Assembly (NCBI RefSeq): GCF_021390515.1
Contig: NZ_JAJUXI010000004.1
Span: forward strand, 310,001 to 374,000
Source: Dyadobacter sp. CY326
GTDB lineage: Bacteria > Bacteroidota > Bacteroidia > Cytophagales > Spirosomataceae
Direction of reading: 5' to 3'
Length of the DNA stretch: 64,000 bases
This document shows positions 16,759-26,185 of the stretch, piece after piece. The stretch's first letter is position 1. Each line of letters begins with the position of its first letter. The translations under genes were made by a program, and so were the position numbers. The notes beneath the pieces are model-generated. The model made no database searches. It was not told the origin of the DNA and saw only the letters and a list, made by a program, of their open reading frames with translations.

Positions 16759-19700
16759 CTAGAATCCAACATTAATACCAACTAACACGGTGCGTGGCTG
16801 AGGAGCAGTGTAAAAGTCGTTTCCAACCGCAAACTTGTTGTCTCTTTCGCTCAAATCATCCGTATTAACTTCCGGATCCCATCCTTTGTAATTGGTAAAT
16901 GTTGCCAGGTTCAAACCCGAAACATACACGCGCACACGTTCCATTTTCAGTTTGCTTGTAATCGCAGCAGGCAGGTTGTAACCCAATGTCATCGACCGCA
17001 AACGCAAGTAAGAACCATCCAAAATGTATCTCGTTGAAGCCTGATTGCCATTTCCTTGATAAAAACGCGCCTCGGGAACGTCTGTGTTCGTGTTTTCTGG
17101 CGTCCATGCATTCAGCTGATCGGCAGTCTGATTATCCTCGTAAATTCCGTTTGCAGATGAATATTGACCTACACCGTAAAAATTGATCTTGTTGCCTGCC
17201 ACACCATTGAAAAATACATTCAGATCAAAACCTGCGAATGAAAATGTGTTCGTAATCCCGCCCACAAACTTTGGGTTTGGATTGCCGGCAACTACGCGCT
17301 GGGCGCTGTTGTAGCCACTGTTGGTAACCGTTGTGCGATCAAGAGATCCATCGGTTCCGGGTGTGTTTTTGTAAAAAAGCGCATCGCCATTCGCAGGGTC
17401 CACACCCGCATATTCGACCGTATAAAACACGCCCACGGGCTGGCCTTCCATTACACGGCTCATGCTGCGGATTCCGCCCTCAATAACCTGGCCCTGAATG
17501 TCGGTAACCTTGTTTTTGTTGTTGGCAATGTTAAACGAAGTGCTCCATTTAAATTTACCAACCAGGTTTTGCGTGTTAAGCACAAATTCAAAGCCTTTGT
17601 TTTCCAGTTTACCAACATTCGCAACCTGGATCGAGAAACCGGTGCTTGAAGGAACGTTCACTTCGAGTAAAAGTCCGTTCGTTTTCTTTTCATAATAATC
17701 AATTTCACCATTGATACGGTTATTAAACAAGCCAAAATCAATGCCGAAGTCAGATTGTCTGGTCGTTTCCCATTTCAAATTCGGGTTACTAAGCTGCGAT
17801 GGACGCTGTCCGGCCGCACCTGCGTAACCTGCATCTCCCGCGAACAAGCCCAGCTGTGGAAAATCGCCGATTTCCGAATTTCCCGTAGAACCGTAACTTC
17901 CACGTAGTTTCAGGAAGCTTAGCACGTCATTGTCTTTGAGGAAATTTTCTTCGCTAAGCACCCAGCCAGCAGAAACCGACGGGAAAAATCCATAACGCGA
18001 ATTAGCTCCAAATCGCGATGAACCATCGATCCGCGCGCTCGCTGCCAAAAGATATTTTTCAGACAATTTGTAGTTCAGACGCAAAAAGTAAGAAAGGAAA
18101 CGGAAGTTGGTTTCCGTTGAACCGCCGTCTGATTTCGTTGCCGCACTTTCTATTTTCTTGTAAGCATTGGATGGAAATTGCGTTCCTTCCACAAAGCTCA
18201 CCTTCGTCTGCGATTGCTGGTAAGACATCCCCAAAGTCGCATCGAATGTGTGCGGGCCCACAACTTTATCAAATGAGATGAAATTATTCGTGTTATAATT
18301 GGTCACGAATGTTCCATAATTTTCGCCCAAGCCGCTGCTCGCATTGCTCACGTTCCGAATATTCTGGCTTTGGTAATAACTTTCTTCATTTTGATTAAGT
18401 AAATCAATGCCCAGTTCACTGCGAAACCGTAAGCCCGGCACAATGTTGATCTGCGCATAGGCATTCGTCAGGTTTCGGAACGAAGTCGCAACGAAGCTCG
18501 CATACTTGATCGAGATCATTGGATTGAAATAAAGCGGAATGCCCACTTCGCCGGGAGGTGTTCCCGTTGGCAAGCCAGTAGCGGGATCTGTAAATGGCGT
18601 TAAAGGCGTTAATGCAGCCATTTGCAATGGGTTAGAAAACGCATTATCGCCCGGTAAACGCTTGTTAACCGTTCTTGAAAGTCCCATTGACAAACCCACT
18701 TGAAGCCAGTTATAAGCCTGGTGATCCAGGTTCATGCGCGTGGAAAGCCGGTCCAGTTTGTTGCCGATAATGGTCCCTTTTTGATCCAGATATTGACCCG
18801 ACAAAAAGAATTTCGTTTTCTCACTTCCACCATTCAATTGGAAATCAAGCTGCTGCATCGGCCCTTTTTGAAAAGCCTGATCTTGCCAGAGATATTCTTT
18901 CTGGTTGGGCGTGTTGTAAGTTCCAAGGCTGTAATAATCCAGAAATCCGCCTTCGCCAAGAATATATTGCGTGTAAGAATCCGGATCGCTGGTTTCTACG
19001 CCGTCAATGCGGTCGCGGTTGTTTGCCGCCATGGTGTAAAACTTCACATATTGCTCAGCATTAAGGAAATCAACGCGTCTCGTTGCCTCCGAAGATCCCA
19101 ATTGATAGTTGACGCTCACATTCGTTTTTCCGGCTTTCCCGCGTTTTGTGGTGATCAAAACAACACCATTCGCAGCGCGTGAGCCGTAAATGGCGCCCGC
19201 AGAAGCATCTTTTAAGATTTCGATGGATTCAATGTCATTGGAATTGATGTCAGAAAGTGGGTTGGTGCCACCGCCGTCGCTATTGCTCTGGTTCGATGTT
19301 GTAATGGGCATTCCGTCAACAACATACAAAGGCTGACTGCTGGCACTGATAGAAGAGTTGCCTCGAATGCGGACATTAATCGCCTGGCCCAATTTACCGG
19401 TTCCGCTATTTACGTAAACGCCCGCAGCGCGTCCTTGCAAAGCCGCATCGACACTGGCAACCGGCATATTCTGGATTTCTGTGCCCTTAACCTGAGCAAT
19501 GTTGCCGGTTACGTCGCGCTTAATTTGCGAGCCAAAACCTGTTACAACCACTTCGCTCAGGCTCCGCGTGTCGCTGGCCAGTGTCACATTGATCACACTT
19601 TGGCTTCCCACTGTGACCTCCTGCGAAAGCATTCCGACAAAGCTAAATATCAGCACAGCATTGGAAGAAGGCACGCCGATCTCATAATTTCCATTCGCAT

Positions 19701-19866
19701 CCGTTTGCGTTCCTGTCGTTGATCCTTTGACCTGAACCGACGCGCCCGGCAAGGCTGAATTTTCTCCGTCAGTTGTAACTTTTCCGGTTATCCTCACACT
19801 CTGCCCATTTACGGACATCCACGTGCTAAGCAAACAAAACATTGCTAATAGCAGAACTTTTTTCAT
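16759..19866 (-). CDS. SusC/RagA family TonB-linked outer membrane protein (second pair)
   Basis: A 1035-residue TonB-dependent transporter with signal peptide (MKKVLLLAMFCLLSTW...). It has a CarboxypepD_reg-like domain (VRITGKVTTDGENSALPGAS), plug with SEVVVTGFGSQIKRDVTGNI, GRAAGVYV, VRIRGNSSISASSQPLYVVD and ASAGAIYGSRAANGVVLITT, and a barrel that ends in phenylalanine (LVGINVGF), as outer membrane proteins usually do for BAM recognition. It is the canonical SusC form and unrelated in detail to the 1118-residue SusC upstream. A well-formed TTG/TANNTTTG promoter lies 36 bp before the ATG. It is the first gene of a two-gene operon with SusD. Confidence 0.96.
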   Translation of the reverse strand: MKKVLLLAMFCLLSTWMSVNGQSVRITGKVTTDGENSALPGASVQVKGSTTGTQTDANGNYEIGVPSSNAVLIFSFVGMLSQEVTVGSQSVINVTLASDTRSLSEVVVTGFGSQIKRDVTGNIAQVKGTEIQNMPVASVDAALQGRAAGVYVNSGTGKLGQAINVRIRGNSSISASSQPLYVVDGMPITTSNQSNSDGGGTNPLSDINSNDIESIEILKDASAGAIYGSRAANGVVLITTKRGKAGKTNVSVNYQLGSSEATRRVDFLNAEQYVKFYTMAANNRDRIDGVETSDPDSYTQYILGEGGFLDYYSLGTYNTPNQKEYLWQDQAFQKGPMQQLDFQLNGGSEKTKFFLSGQYLDQKGTIIGNKLDRLSTRMNLDHQAYNWLQVGLSMGLSRTVNKRLPGDNAFSNPLQMAALTPLTPFTDPATGLPTGTPPGEVGIPLYFNPMISIKYASFVATSFRNLTNAYAQINIVPGLRFRSELGIDLLNQNEESYYQSQNIRNVSNASSGLGENYGTFVTNYNTNNFISFDKVVGPHTFDATLGMSYQQSQTKVSFVEGTQFPSNAYKKIESAATKSDGGSTETNFRFLSYFLRLNYKLSEKYLLAASARIDGSSRFGANSRYGFFPSVSAGWVLSEENFLKDNDVLSFLKLRGSYGSTGNSEIGDFPQLGLFAGDAGYAGAAGQRPSQLSNPNLKWETTRQSDFGIDFGLFNNRINGEIDYYEKKTNGLLLEVNVPSSTGFSIQVANVGKLENKGFEFVLNTQNLVGKFKWSTSFNIANNKNKVTDIQGQVIEGGIRSMSRVMEGQPVGVFYTVEYAGVDPANGDALFYKNTPGTDGSLDRTTVTNSGYNSAQRVVAGNPNPKFVGGITNTFSFAGFDLNVFFNGVAGNKINFYGVGQYSSANGIYEDNQTADQLNAWTPENTNTDVPEARFYQGNGNQASTRYILDGSYLRLRSMTLGYNLPAAITSKLKMERVRVYVSGLNLATFTNYKGWDPEVNTDDLSERDNKFAVGNDFYTAPQPRTVLVGINVGF

Positions 19867-19901
19867 AATAGCTAGATTTGGTTATTTGAAATTACCTAGA
19901 A

Positions 19902-19931
19902 CAAATATATGGTTTCCGCCAGAAAATCAAA
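19902..19931 (-). promoter_or_regulatory. Promoter of the second susC/susD operon
   Basis: On the minus strand: TTTG at 19931-19928, an 18-bp spacer and TATATTTG at 19909-19902. Both elements match the Bacteroidota consensus with correct spacing. Predicted 5' UTR is about 30-35 nt. This is the best promoter match in the window. Confidence 0.65.
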
Positions 19932-20080
19932 ATTTTGTGTGTGGCGATTGGCCAAACAAAGGTTATTTGTTTTTGTAAATATTGTAAGAAAAGAGCGCTG
20001 ATTTGCTCGGAAAAGTTCACGTCTCAATGCAAATTGAGGCCAGAAGATCTTAATCTGGAATGGAGTAAAATTGCATTAAT

Positions 20081-20857
20081 CTACCAATAGCGTCCTTTTG
20101 TTCGGGCGAAGATGAAGCCGCGCAGCAAGATGCGGAAATGGTTGGCAACGGTGGGGAAAAAGCCAAAATGTTTGTTCAAAACCTTGAACCGGTCGAGGAG
20201 GGAGCGGCGGTGATTTTGAACGGACAACCCGCCGACCAAATAGCGGCAAAGCACAAAAGGCAAATATTTCGTTTGGGCCGAGTGCTTCAAACATTCGATT
20301 TCCCAGTCAATGTCTGCGCTGAGATTTTCAATGTCATAAAGCGGTGCAATTGATTTTTTAGCGATAAATGCCTGGTGACAAACCTTCATGCCCAATGCAA
20401 AATCCTGCCATTTCAAATCTTCCGGCAAGGTGTGAGGCGTGACGCGGCTTCGAAGTCCAACCTCGCTTCCGTCTTGGCGAACAAGCATTGCATCGCTATA
20501 AACGACTTCCGCATTGCGATAAAGCTCAGGAAATAGTCTTGCTAGGACATTAGAATCAAAGATTTCATCGCCTGCATTCAAAAACCAAACATATTTTCCC
20601 TGCGCAAGTGCGAGCCCTTTGTTCATGGCATCATACAGTCCGCGGTCTGGTTCGGAAACAATGTTGGAAATGAATGTGAAACGATTGGCAATTTCCAATG
20701 TCTTGTCTCTCGATTTTGCATCGATAATCAGATATTCCAAACGTTCGGGCTCGCCAACATTTTGGAGCGCTGCATCCACACTTCGCAATGTGCGTTCCAG
20801 AAACTTTTCCGCATTGAAAGTAATCGTAACGATCGTGAGCAGCGGGGCATCATTCAT
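20081..20857 (-). CDS. Glycosyltransferase family 2
   Basis: A 258-residue GT-A fold glycosyltransferase. The nucleotide-sugar site is visible: PLLTIVTITFNAEKFLERTL, YLIIDAKSRDKTLEIA, the donor-site SEPDRGLYDAMNKGLALAQG and the metal-site region VWFLNAGDE. The SEPDxGxYDAMNKG motif is typical of WcaA-like GT2 enzymes of surface polysaccharide synthesis. Its ATG overlaps the stop of the upstream GT4 gene by 8 bp (ATGAATGA), so the two are translationally coupled. It is the last gene of this short operon. Confidence 0.92.
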   Translation of the reverse strand: MNDAPLLTIVTITFNAEKFLERTLRSVDAALQNVGEPERLEYLIIDAKSRDKTLEIANRFTFISNIVSEPDRGLYDAMNKGLALAQGKYVWFLNAGDEIFDSNVLARLFPELYRNAEVVYSDAMLVRQDGSEVGLRSRVTPHTLPEDLKWQDFALGMKVCHQAFIAKKSIAPLYDIENLSADIDWEIECLKHSAQTKYLPFVLCRYLVGGLSVQNHRRSLLDRFKVLNKHFGFFPTVANHFRILLRGFIFARTKGRYW

Positions 20858-22103
20858 GTGGCAGCAGCGATTGGTAAAGTTGTTGATACTGAGCGGCTAC
20901 AACACTTTCAGAATACAATTGAATCACTTTCTCACGCGCACTTTGCGACAAGGCTGTGTGATTTTCATCATTCAAAACCCAGATGATTCCATCTGCAAGC
21001 GACTCCGCTGAACCTTGCAAAGCAATGTAACCATTGACCTGATGCTCAATCATTTCGGGAATGCCGCCGGTTGCAAATCCGACAGCAGGCGTGCCGCAAG
21101 CCATTGCCTCCATAATCGTGTTGGGAAGGTTATCTTCCAAAGACGGAACGACAATCAAATTAGCCGCATTATAGACATTAACCATTTCCGCAGGATCAGA
21201 TATTTTGCCCAAATAATGCAGCGGAAGGGGAAAAGAAGCCATCATTTCAGCATTGGCCTTTCCCAGCACAAGCACTTCCGTATCATTCGAAAGTGCCCCG
21301 ATTTTGTCCAATGCTTGTTTGAAAAACTTAAAACCCTTTCTCGGATCGGCCGTATTTGCACCAGCGAAAAGGATCAGTTTTTTCGATTCCGGAAGGTTAA
21401 GTTTTCTCCTGATTTCTATTTTATCAAGTGGTTTAAATAATGTTGTGTCAATGCAATTCGGAATGCTAAGCGATTGCAGATTTTCGGTTAATGCAGCACT
21501 TTTGACCAGCTTATCCAGCCATTGACTCGGCGAAACGAGGGCTATTTTTGTTTTTGAATAAATGTCTTGTTTGCGCTCAAATTGCTGAAAAGCAATGTCA
21601 TATTCGTCTGGTTTTGCGAGATAAGGGCAATATTGGCAATGGTTTAAAAAGCGCTCGCAGCCTCTGCTGTAATGGCAGCCGCCGGTAAAAGTCCACATAT
21701 CATGCAACGTCCAAACGACCGGCTTTCCCAATGCAAAGAGCTTATCAAGCGAATGCATGGACAAAAAACCAAAATTGATCCAGTGCAAATGGATGATGTC
21801 AGCCGCCTGCACAAGCGGGTGCCGACTAATATCCGTCCCCACTTCTGCGGGCGAGAACGCAAAACGGATTGAAGCATCTTTTTCTTGCGGATAAAAGTAA
21901 AGCCTTTCACCGACAAAACGCGCCCAGGACATTCTGGACTGTGTTTTCGTGTTCGAAAGCCCGGCTGTTTTAGCCTCCTGACGCTGCGCATTGGGGACAA
22001 GCAAATTAGAATCTACGCCCGATTTCAGCAGCGCGCGGTGCAATCGCGCGGCAGCAACTCCTGCTCCTCCTTCCAGGTGAAAAGTACTGAGGTGAAGCAC
22101 CAT
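20850..22103 (-). CDS. Glycosyltransferase family 4 (group 1)
   Basis: A 417-residue GT-B fold enzyme. The N-terminal half has the glycine-rich acceptor loop LEGGAGVAAARLHRAL and the WTLHDMWTFTGGCHYSRGC block common in GT4 enzymes of exopolysaccharide clusters. The C-terminal half has LILFAGANTADPRKGFKFF and the donor-binding PSLEDNLPNTIMEAMACGTP and VGFATGGIPEMI. It retains the E(x7)E-type arrangement of retaining transferases. It is coupled to the GT2 gene downstream and diverges from a methyltransferase gene. Sugar donor and acceptor cannot be told. Confidence 0.92.
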   Translation of the reverse strand: MVLHLSTFHLEGGAGVAAARLHRALLKSGVDSNLLVPNAQRQEAKTAGLSNTKTQSRMSWARFVGERLYFYPQEKDASIRFAFSPAEVGTDISRHPLVQAADIIHLHWINFGFLSMHSLDKLFALGKPVVWTLHDMWTFTGGCHYSRGCERFLNHCQYCPYLAKPDEYDIAFQQFERKQDIYSKTKIALVSPSQWLDKLVKSAALTENLQSLSIPNCIDTTLFKPLDKIEIRRKLNLPESKKLILFAGANTADPRKGFKFFKQALDKIGALSNDTEVLVLGKANAEMMASFPLPLHYLGKISDPAEMVNVYNAANLIVVPSLEDNLPNTIMEAMACGTPAVGFATGGIPEMIEHQVNGYIALQGSAESLADGIIWVLNDENHTALSQSAREKVIQLYSESVVAAQYQQLYQSLLPHE

Positions 22104-22209
22104 TTAATGTGAATGTTGATTTTAGGAAAATCTAAAATTAAATAGTTATGCGGTTAAATAAGTTTTATCCTTAAAAGTATCTTTATCAAAAAATAGGAAA
22201 TACAGTAAG

Positions 22210-23118
22210 ATGTCTACGGAAAAGCAAAGCCATGAGGCGCATTCAGGTTGGTACGAGGTGCAATATGCGACTCAGGAAGCGAAGGACAGGGCCATTGAAT
22301 TATGGGAATACGATGAGCAGCACAAGACCATCAACCATTGGATCCACCGCCGACAGCTCGAACTGACCGCACCGTTTACGATTGAAAAGAAATCCTGGCT
22401 GACGGTTGGCGACGGTTATGGCTTTGACGCCAACTATTTCCATAGGCAAGGGCTTGAAACGACTGCCACAGATATTTCCGGCACGTTTTTGCCCTTATCG
22501 CAGGCACGTGGCTTTTTTGATTATTATTCTGTTGAAAATGTCGAAAAGCTGAGTTTTGGCGATAACACGTACGATTATATTTTTTGCAAAGAAGCTTATC
22601 ATCATTTTCCGAGGCCTTATCTGGGCGTTTATGAAATGCTGCGCGTTGCGCGCGAAGCCGTCATATTGGTCGAGCCACACGACCCGATCTCTAAAATGCC
22701 TTTACTGCTTGCATTAAGGAATATTTTCGACCGTTTTGACACGACATTGCTTCAAAAATATTGGAAAAACCGTTATTCGTTCGAAGAAGTTGGAAACTAT
22801 GTTTTCAAGCTTTCGGAAAGGGAAATGGATAAGTTAGCCAACGGAATGGGGTTGCCGGCAGTTGCATTCAAAGGCATTAACAACAATTATTATCACCCAT
22901 CTTACAGCAAAGACAAAGCAGACGATTCCTCGTCCGCATTCCGCAAAATCAAGAAAAAGCTGGCATTCCATAACTTCCTTACAAAGTTCTCCCTAATGCC
23001 ATCACAAGTCCTATGCGCCGTCATCTTCAAGAAGTTACCATCTCAAAACGTGATGGAAGCAATGAAAAAAGACGGTTTCCAAATCCACATTTTTCCAAAA
23101 AATCCTTATGCTAGGTAA
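22210..23118 (+). CDS. Class I SAM-dependent methyltransferase
   Basis: A 302-residue protein with a Methyltransf_11-type Rossmann domain: motif I LTVGDGYGFDANYF (around residue 65), the acidic motif II at TATDIS, and the post-II block LSFGDNTYDYIFCKEAYHHF. The N-terminus carries a 60-residue extension and the C-terminus a 140-residue helical extension. Divergently transcribed from the GT4 gene across 106 bp. In this setting it may methylate a sugar or lipid-linked intermediate; that is inference from position. Confidence 0.85.
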   Translation: MSTEKQSHEAHSGWYEVQYATQEAKDRAIELWEYDEQHKTINHWIHRRQLELTAPFTIEKKSWLTVGDGYGFDANYFHRQGLETTATDISGTFLPLSQARGFFDYYSVENVEKLSFGDNTYDYIFCKEAYHHFPRPYLGVYEMLRVAREAVILVEPHDPISKMPLLLALRNIFDRFDTTLLQKYWKNRYSFEEVGNYVFKLSEREMDKLANGMGLPAVAFKGINNNYYHPSYSKDKADDSSSAFRKIKKKLAFHNFLTKFSLMPSQVLCAVIFKKLPSQNVMEAMKKDGFQIHIFPKNPYAR

Positions 23119-23125
23119 GGGATTA

Positions 23126-23626
23126 TTATTCTGATTCTTCCCTGTTGAACCCAATTAAGGATCGACGCCTGCCTTCGGGACTTATCAAGAAATTCAATGC
23201 ATCATTCACGTCGCTAAATTTTACGTTCATTTCGTTTTCTAGCTTGATGAGGCGATCACTGATGTCTTTATAATCAGTGTGATATTGTCTCATCATGACG
23301 AATGCGCGCATGATCATAATATTCATTTGAACGGCTTTCTCACTTTTTAAGACGCTCGACAACATTGCAACTCCTTGTTCAGTAAAAGCAAAGGGCGCAT
23401 ATCTTGTGCCTCCCAAACTTGAGGTCACAATTTGTGACCTCAAGTTTTCGAGTTCTTCATTGGTCAATTCGAACATAAAGTCATCCGGAAATCTTGATAT
23501 GTTTCGACGAACTGCTTGTTTTAGTGCTTTATTTTCAACTTGATATAATGCTGCTAAGTCGAAGTCCAATAGCACGCGTTGTCCGCGCAGCAAAATGACT
23601 TTGCTTTGAATAACTGATAATTCCAT
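23126..23626 (-). CDS. ORF6N domain protein (phage-type DNA-binding)
   Basis: A 166-residue protein whose N-terminal 85 residues match the ORF6N domain: VILLRGQRVLLDFDLAALYQ, LKQAVRRNISRFPDDFMFEL, then RYAPFAFTEQGVAMLSSVL. The C-terminus is a charged helical region. ORF6N occurs in phage antirepressors and in chromosomal Bacteroidota genes, sometimes with KilA-N or ANT domains, and is believed to bind DNA. It is alone, with no phage structural, integrase or toxin genes beside it, in the middle of the glycan cluster and ending 7 bp from the converging methyltransferase gene. Confidence 0.88.
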   Translation of the reverse strand: MELSVIQSKVILLRGQRVLLDFDLAALYQVENKALKQAVRRNISRFPDDFMFELTNEELENLRSQIVTSSLGGTRYAPFAFTEQGVAMLSSVLKSEKAVQMNIMIMRAFVMMRQYHTDYKDISDRLIKLENEMNVKFSDVNDALNFLISPEGRRRSLIGFNREESE

Positions 23627-23777
23627 AACGTGAAGAAAAAATGATTTGATTAGTCCTCTGACTAATACGAGACATTTTTACCTCGGTCACGCCTTTTCTG
23701 AAATTTTTTTGGTAGAGTATTCAATCTTTAATTTGCAGCATGCAATGAACCAGCGTTGTACGCAGAAATGTAACAAT

Positions 23778-24584
23778 TCACTCCCGCCAGCCGAAAATAT
23801 TGAGTTGTAGATCCATTACGTCGTTTCCGCGATAGCGATGGTTTGTAAATGGCTTTAAGCGATGCTGGTTGGTGTCGATGTAGTAGCGGAAGCCGTTTTC
23901 TTCGAAAATCTGGATGATGTTGGCCAGGCCTTGCGGGTTGCCAATGTATGAATGAAATTCTACAAACAAATTCTTGACATGACCTAATGCGTGGCGGCAA
24001 TCGTGAAGCACTTCTATTTCTGCGCCCTCGATGTCAATTTTAAGAAAATCAATGTGGCTTTCTGCCAACAAAAAGTCTTTTAATCGAATGGAGGGCACTT
24101 TTTTCTTCTCGGATAGGGAATGAATGGAAGACGAATCGGCTGATTCGCTGCCAAACCAGATGCCTTGATCGTCCGTCCAGACGGCCTTATCGATGATTTT
24201 GACATCTGCAATCTGGTTGTTTTTCAGATTGTTTTGAAGCAACGCTGCAATCTGCGGTTCAGCCTCGAAAGCAGTGATTTGGGCTTTTGGAAACAGCTTT
24301 TTAAAATACAAAACACTCATCCCAACATTGGCTCCGCAATCAAAAATCACCGGATACTGATCCACTGATTCGAAATAGTAAAATTCATCCGCAAAAATCT
24401 CTTTATGCTGCCATAGAAACGACATGGTGTCCGGCACGGTCAGCTTGAAATTGCCGAATTCAACCTGCGTCAATGTATGCCTGCGGCCGTTGCCATATTT
24501 GAGCAGCAACCCCATAAACTCACGGTTTGTGGACGTCCGCAAAGCTGTAAAGGGTTCTTTAAGAAGATAGCGCAGCCAGTACAT
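23778..24584 (-). CDS. FkbM family methyltransferase
   Basis: A 268-residue SAM-dependent methyltransferase of the FkbM type: motif I VIFDCGANVGMSVLYFKKLF, ITAFEAEPQIAALLQNNL, then IRLKDFLLAESHIDFLKIDI and EGAEIEVLHDCR, the family-specific DxxKxDxEGAE block. FkbM enzymes O-methylate sugars or other hydroxyls and are frequent in polysaccharide clusters. It lies 15 bp after the glycosyltransferase gene and is the last gene of the reverse-strand group from 27.7 kb to 23.8 kb. Target unknown. Confidence 0.93.
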   Translation of the reverse strand: MYWLRYLLKEPFTALRTSTNREFMGLLLKYGNGRRHTLTQVEFGNFKLTVPDTMSFLWQHKEIFADEFYYFESVDQYPVIFDCGANVGMSVLYFKKLFPKAQITAFEAEPQIAALLQNNLKNNQIADVKIIDKAVWTDDQGIWFGSESADSSSIHSLSEKKKVPSIRLKDFLLAESHIDFLKIDIEGAEIEVLHDCRHALGHVKNLFVEFHSYIGNPQGLANIIQIFEENGFRYYIDTNQHRLKPFTNHRYRGNDVMDLQLNIFGWRE

Positions 24585-24599
24585 AATGTTTGATTTGGA

Positions 24600-25502
24600 T
24601 CAGATCCTGTATTTGATCCGGTTTTTAATCTTTAATGTTAGCGGGAGTTTGTAATAATCGTGGAAGGACGCAATCACTTCATTATCAGGCTGAATGTTTG
24701 GGTCAATGTCAATTTTGCCAGCAAGCATTTCGGAGCCATAATAGCCGGTTTTGAAAGTGAAATTTGTGCCGCTGCCGTCGGTGCCGATGTTCCGGATTTT
24801 CGAATGCACGGGATAAACGCCAAATGCATTGTTCAAAAATTGACTGTAAGTCCAGCGAATTGCCCACGAGTCGATCACTTTGCGCTGCTGCTTGACGAGC
24901 ATGGGCCAAAGATCCTCGCCGCCACTTGTAAATTTATCGCGTTCTATTTTGTTTTTGGTTAATTCTGAAAATGCATTGACCTCCCAATCAGCCTTTTCCC
25001 ATCTGTTAAGCCATGTTCCCCAGCCCCACGAGCTCGCCCGCGGCGCCAGATATAAATCCTTTTTGTAATTGACTGGCAATGAAATCGGTGGGCCATAAGC
25101 GGAGACTGAAAAAATGTCGTTTCGGGACTCGTAAGCTTCCAGCGCTTCATTCATGAATGTCAGAAAATCAGGCGCGCTCAGCATGTCATCTTCCAGCACA
25201 ATTGCTTTTTTGAATTCCTTCAAAACCTCCGTCACACCATTGATAACCGACGCTGCCAAGCCATTATTTCTTTCTGACTTAATTACTTTTATTGTCTTAA
25301 ACCCTTGAATATTTTTCAAATAACTTCTTAGTTCTTCAATCAACGCTTCGTCAGACTGCTTTTTCGGCCCGTCCGAATAAATGATGAGGTCGCTTTCAGC
25401 TGCCAGCTCATTTTGCTGCAAAGCCTCGATCGTCTGCGCCAAATGTGCAGGACGATTGAAACAAAACAAAACGATGGGCGCTAAATTGGCGGGCAAACTC
25501 AT
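24600..25502 (-). CDS. Glycosyltransferase (GT2/GNT-I-like)
   Basis: A 300-residue GT-A fold protein: PIVLFCFNRPAHLAQTIEAL at the N-terminus, LIIYSDGPKK, RNNGLAASVINGVTEVLKEF, the DxD-like VLEDDMLSAPDFL, and APRASSWGWGTWLNRWEKAD. This FNRP...SDG...LEDD...SSWGWGTW pattern marks a bacterial branch often found in O-antigen or glycoprotein clusters. It starts 3 bp after the methyltransferase gene stop, so it is cotranscribed. The sugar transferred is unknown. Confidence 0.88.
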   Translation of the reverse strand: MSLPANLAPIVLFCFNRPAHLAQTIEALQQNELAAESDLIIYSDGPKKQSDEALIEELRSYLKNIQGFKTIKVIKSERNNGLAASVINGVTEVLKEFKKAIVLEDDMLSAPDFLTFMNEALEAYESRNDIFSVSAYGPPISLPVNYKKDLYLAPRASSWGWGTWLNRWEKADWEVNAFSELTKNKIERDKFTSGGEDLWPMLVKQQRKVIDSWAIRWTYSQFLNNAFGVYPVHSKIRNIGTDGSGTNFTFKTGYYGSEMLAGKIDIDPNIQPDNEVIASFHDYYKLPLTLKIKNRIKYRI

Positions 25503-25505
25503 TTA

Positions 25506-26120
25506 TCAGCTTTTATAAGCATCAATGATCAAAGAAGTGTAACCCAGCTTGCCGCCAGCATTGCGGCTGTCATGGTCTGCCGAACGCCTGACCATGCCGT
25601 CTTCCGGGCTCCATGGCGCTTTATGAAATTGCCCGTTTTCATCAAAATATTCAAGCAATTTCACCGTAAAGCCAACGCTTTCCAGCGAGCGCGACATGAT
25701 TTGATAATTATACAAAAGTTTATGGTCGTCGGCTCCATTGCCTGTGCCGCCGGGCTTTACATAATCAATATATTCCTCGCTTGGATTGAACCCATCAGGC
25801 ACTGCGACGCGCAAAAATCCGCCCGGTTTCAGATAAGTGTGACAATGCTTGAATGCAAGCCTGCCTTCTTCTTCAGTCAAATGTTCCCAAACGTGCTCGG
25901 CCAGGATTTTATCAATGGAGTTTTCGTTGAAATATTTTTGCCAATCGCTCTCTATCAAAAGGTTAAGCGTCTCAATGTCAGAGTGAATCCAGCCTTTGTA
26001 AAGTGAATACATTGATCCAACCACCATATTAACCGGCTTTGCAGGATCGTAAGTGGTCAGTTGATATAAACTGAAAGGCTGTTTCAGCACGCCGGCAATA
26101 ATTTTTTCCTTTAACGACAT
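25506..26120 (-). CDS. SAM-dependent methyltransferase (COG4627-like)
   Basis: A 204-residue protein lacking the glycine-rich motif I in the usual form but carrying the downstream blocks of a small class I methyltransferase: VVGSMYSLYKGWIHSDIE, NSIDKILAEHVWEHLTEEEG and LKPGGFLRVAVPDGF. These are the post-I acidic and post-II motifs of predicted SAM-dependent methyltransferases found in capsule and O-antigen clusters. A TATCTTTG box lies 50 bp upstream. It heads the MT-GT-FkbM run, with intergenic gaps of 3 and 15 bp. Confidence 0.85.
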   Translation of the reverse strand: MSLKEKIIAGVLKQPFSLYQLTTYDPAKPVNMVVGSMYSLYKGWIHSDIETLNLLIESDWQKYFNENSIDKILAEHVWEHLTEEEGRLAFKHCHTYLKPGGFLRVAVPDGFNPSEEYIDYVKPGGTGNGADDHKLLYNYQIMSRSLESVGFTVKLLEYFDENGQFHKAPWSPEDGMVRRSADHDSRNAGGKLGYTSLIIDAYKS

Positions 26121-26169
26121 CAGAAATTGATAAAATGTAAAAACGGACGTGAACGAACGCTTTAATCTT

Positions 26170-26177
26170 CAAAGATA
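26170..26177 (-). promoter_or_regulatory. Candidate -7 box upstream of the MT-GT-FkbM operon
   Basis: On the minus strand TATCTTTG matches TANNTTTG, about 50 bp before the ATG at 26120. No TTG at proper spacing was seen. It could give the three downstream genes a promoter separate from the flippase gene. Confidence 0.35.
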
Positions 26178-26185
26178 ACGGTCTC

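Noticed and set aside
18700..19182. 160-codon plus-strand ORF
   Set aside because: It is the shadow of the second SusC gene, read through the plug and early barrel; composition is Cys/His/Arg-scattered with no motif.
23126..23626. Prophage
   Set aside because: A lone ORF6N gene is not enough; no integrase, terminase, capsid, tail or lysis gene appears nearby.
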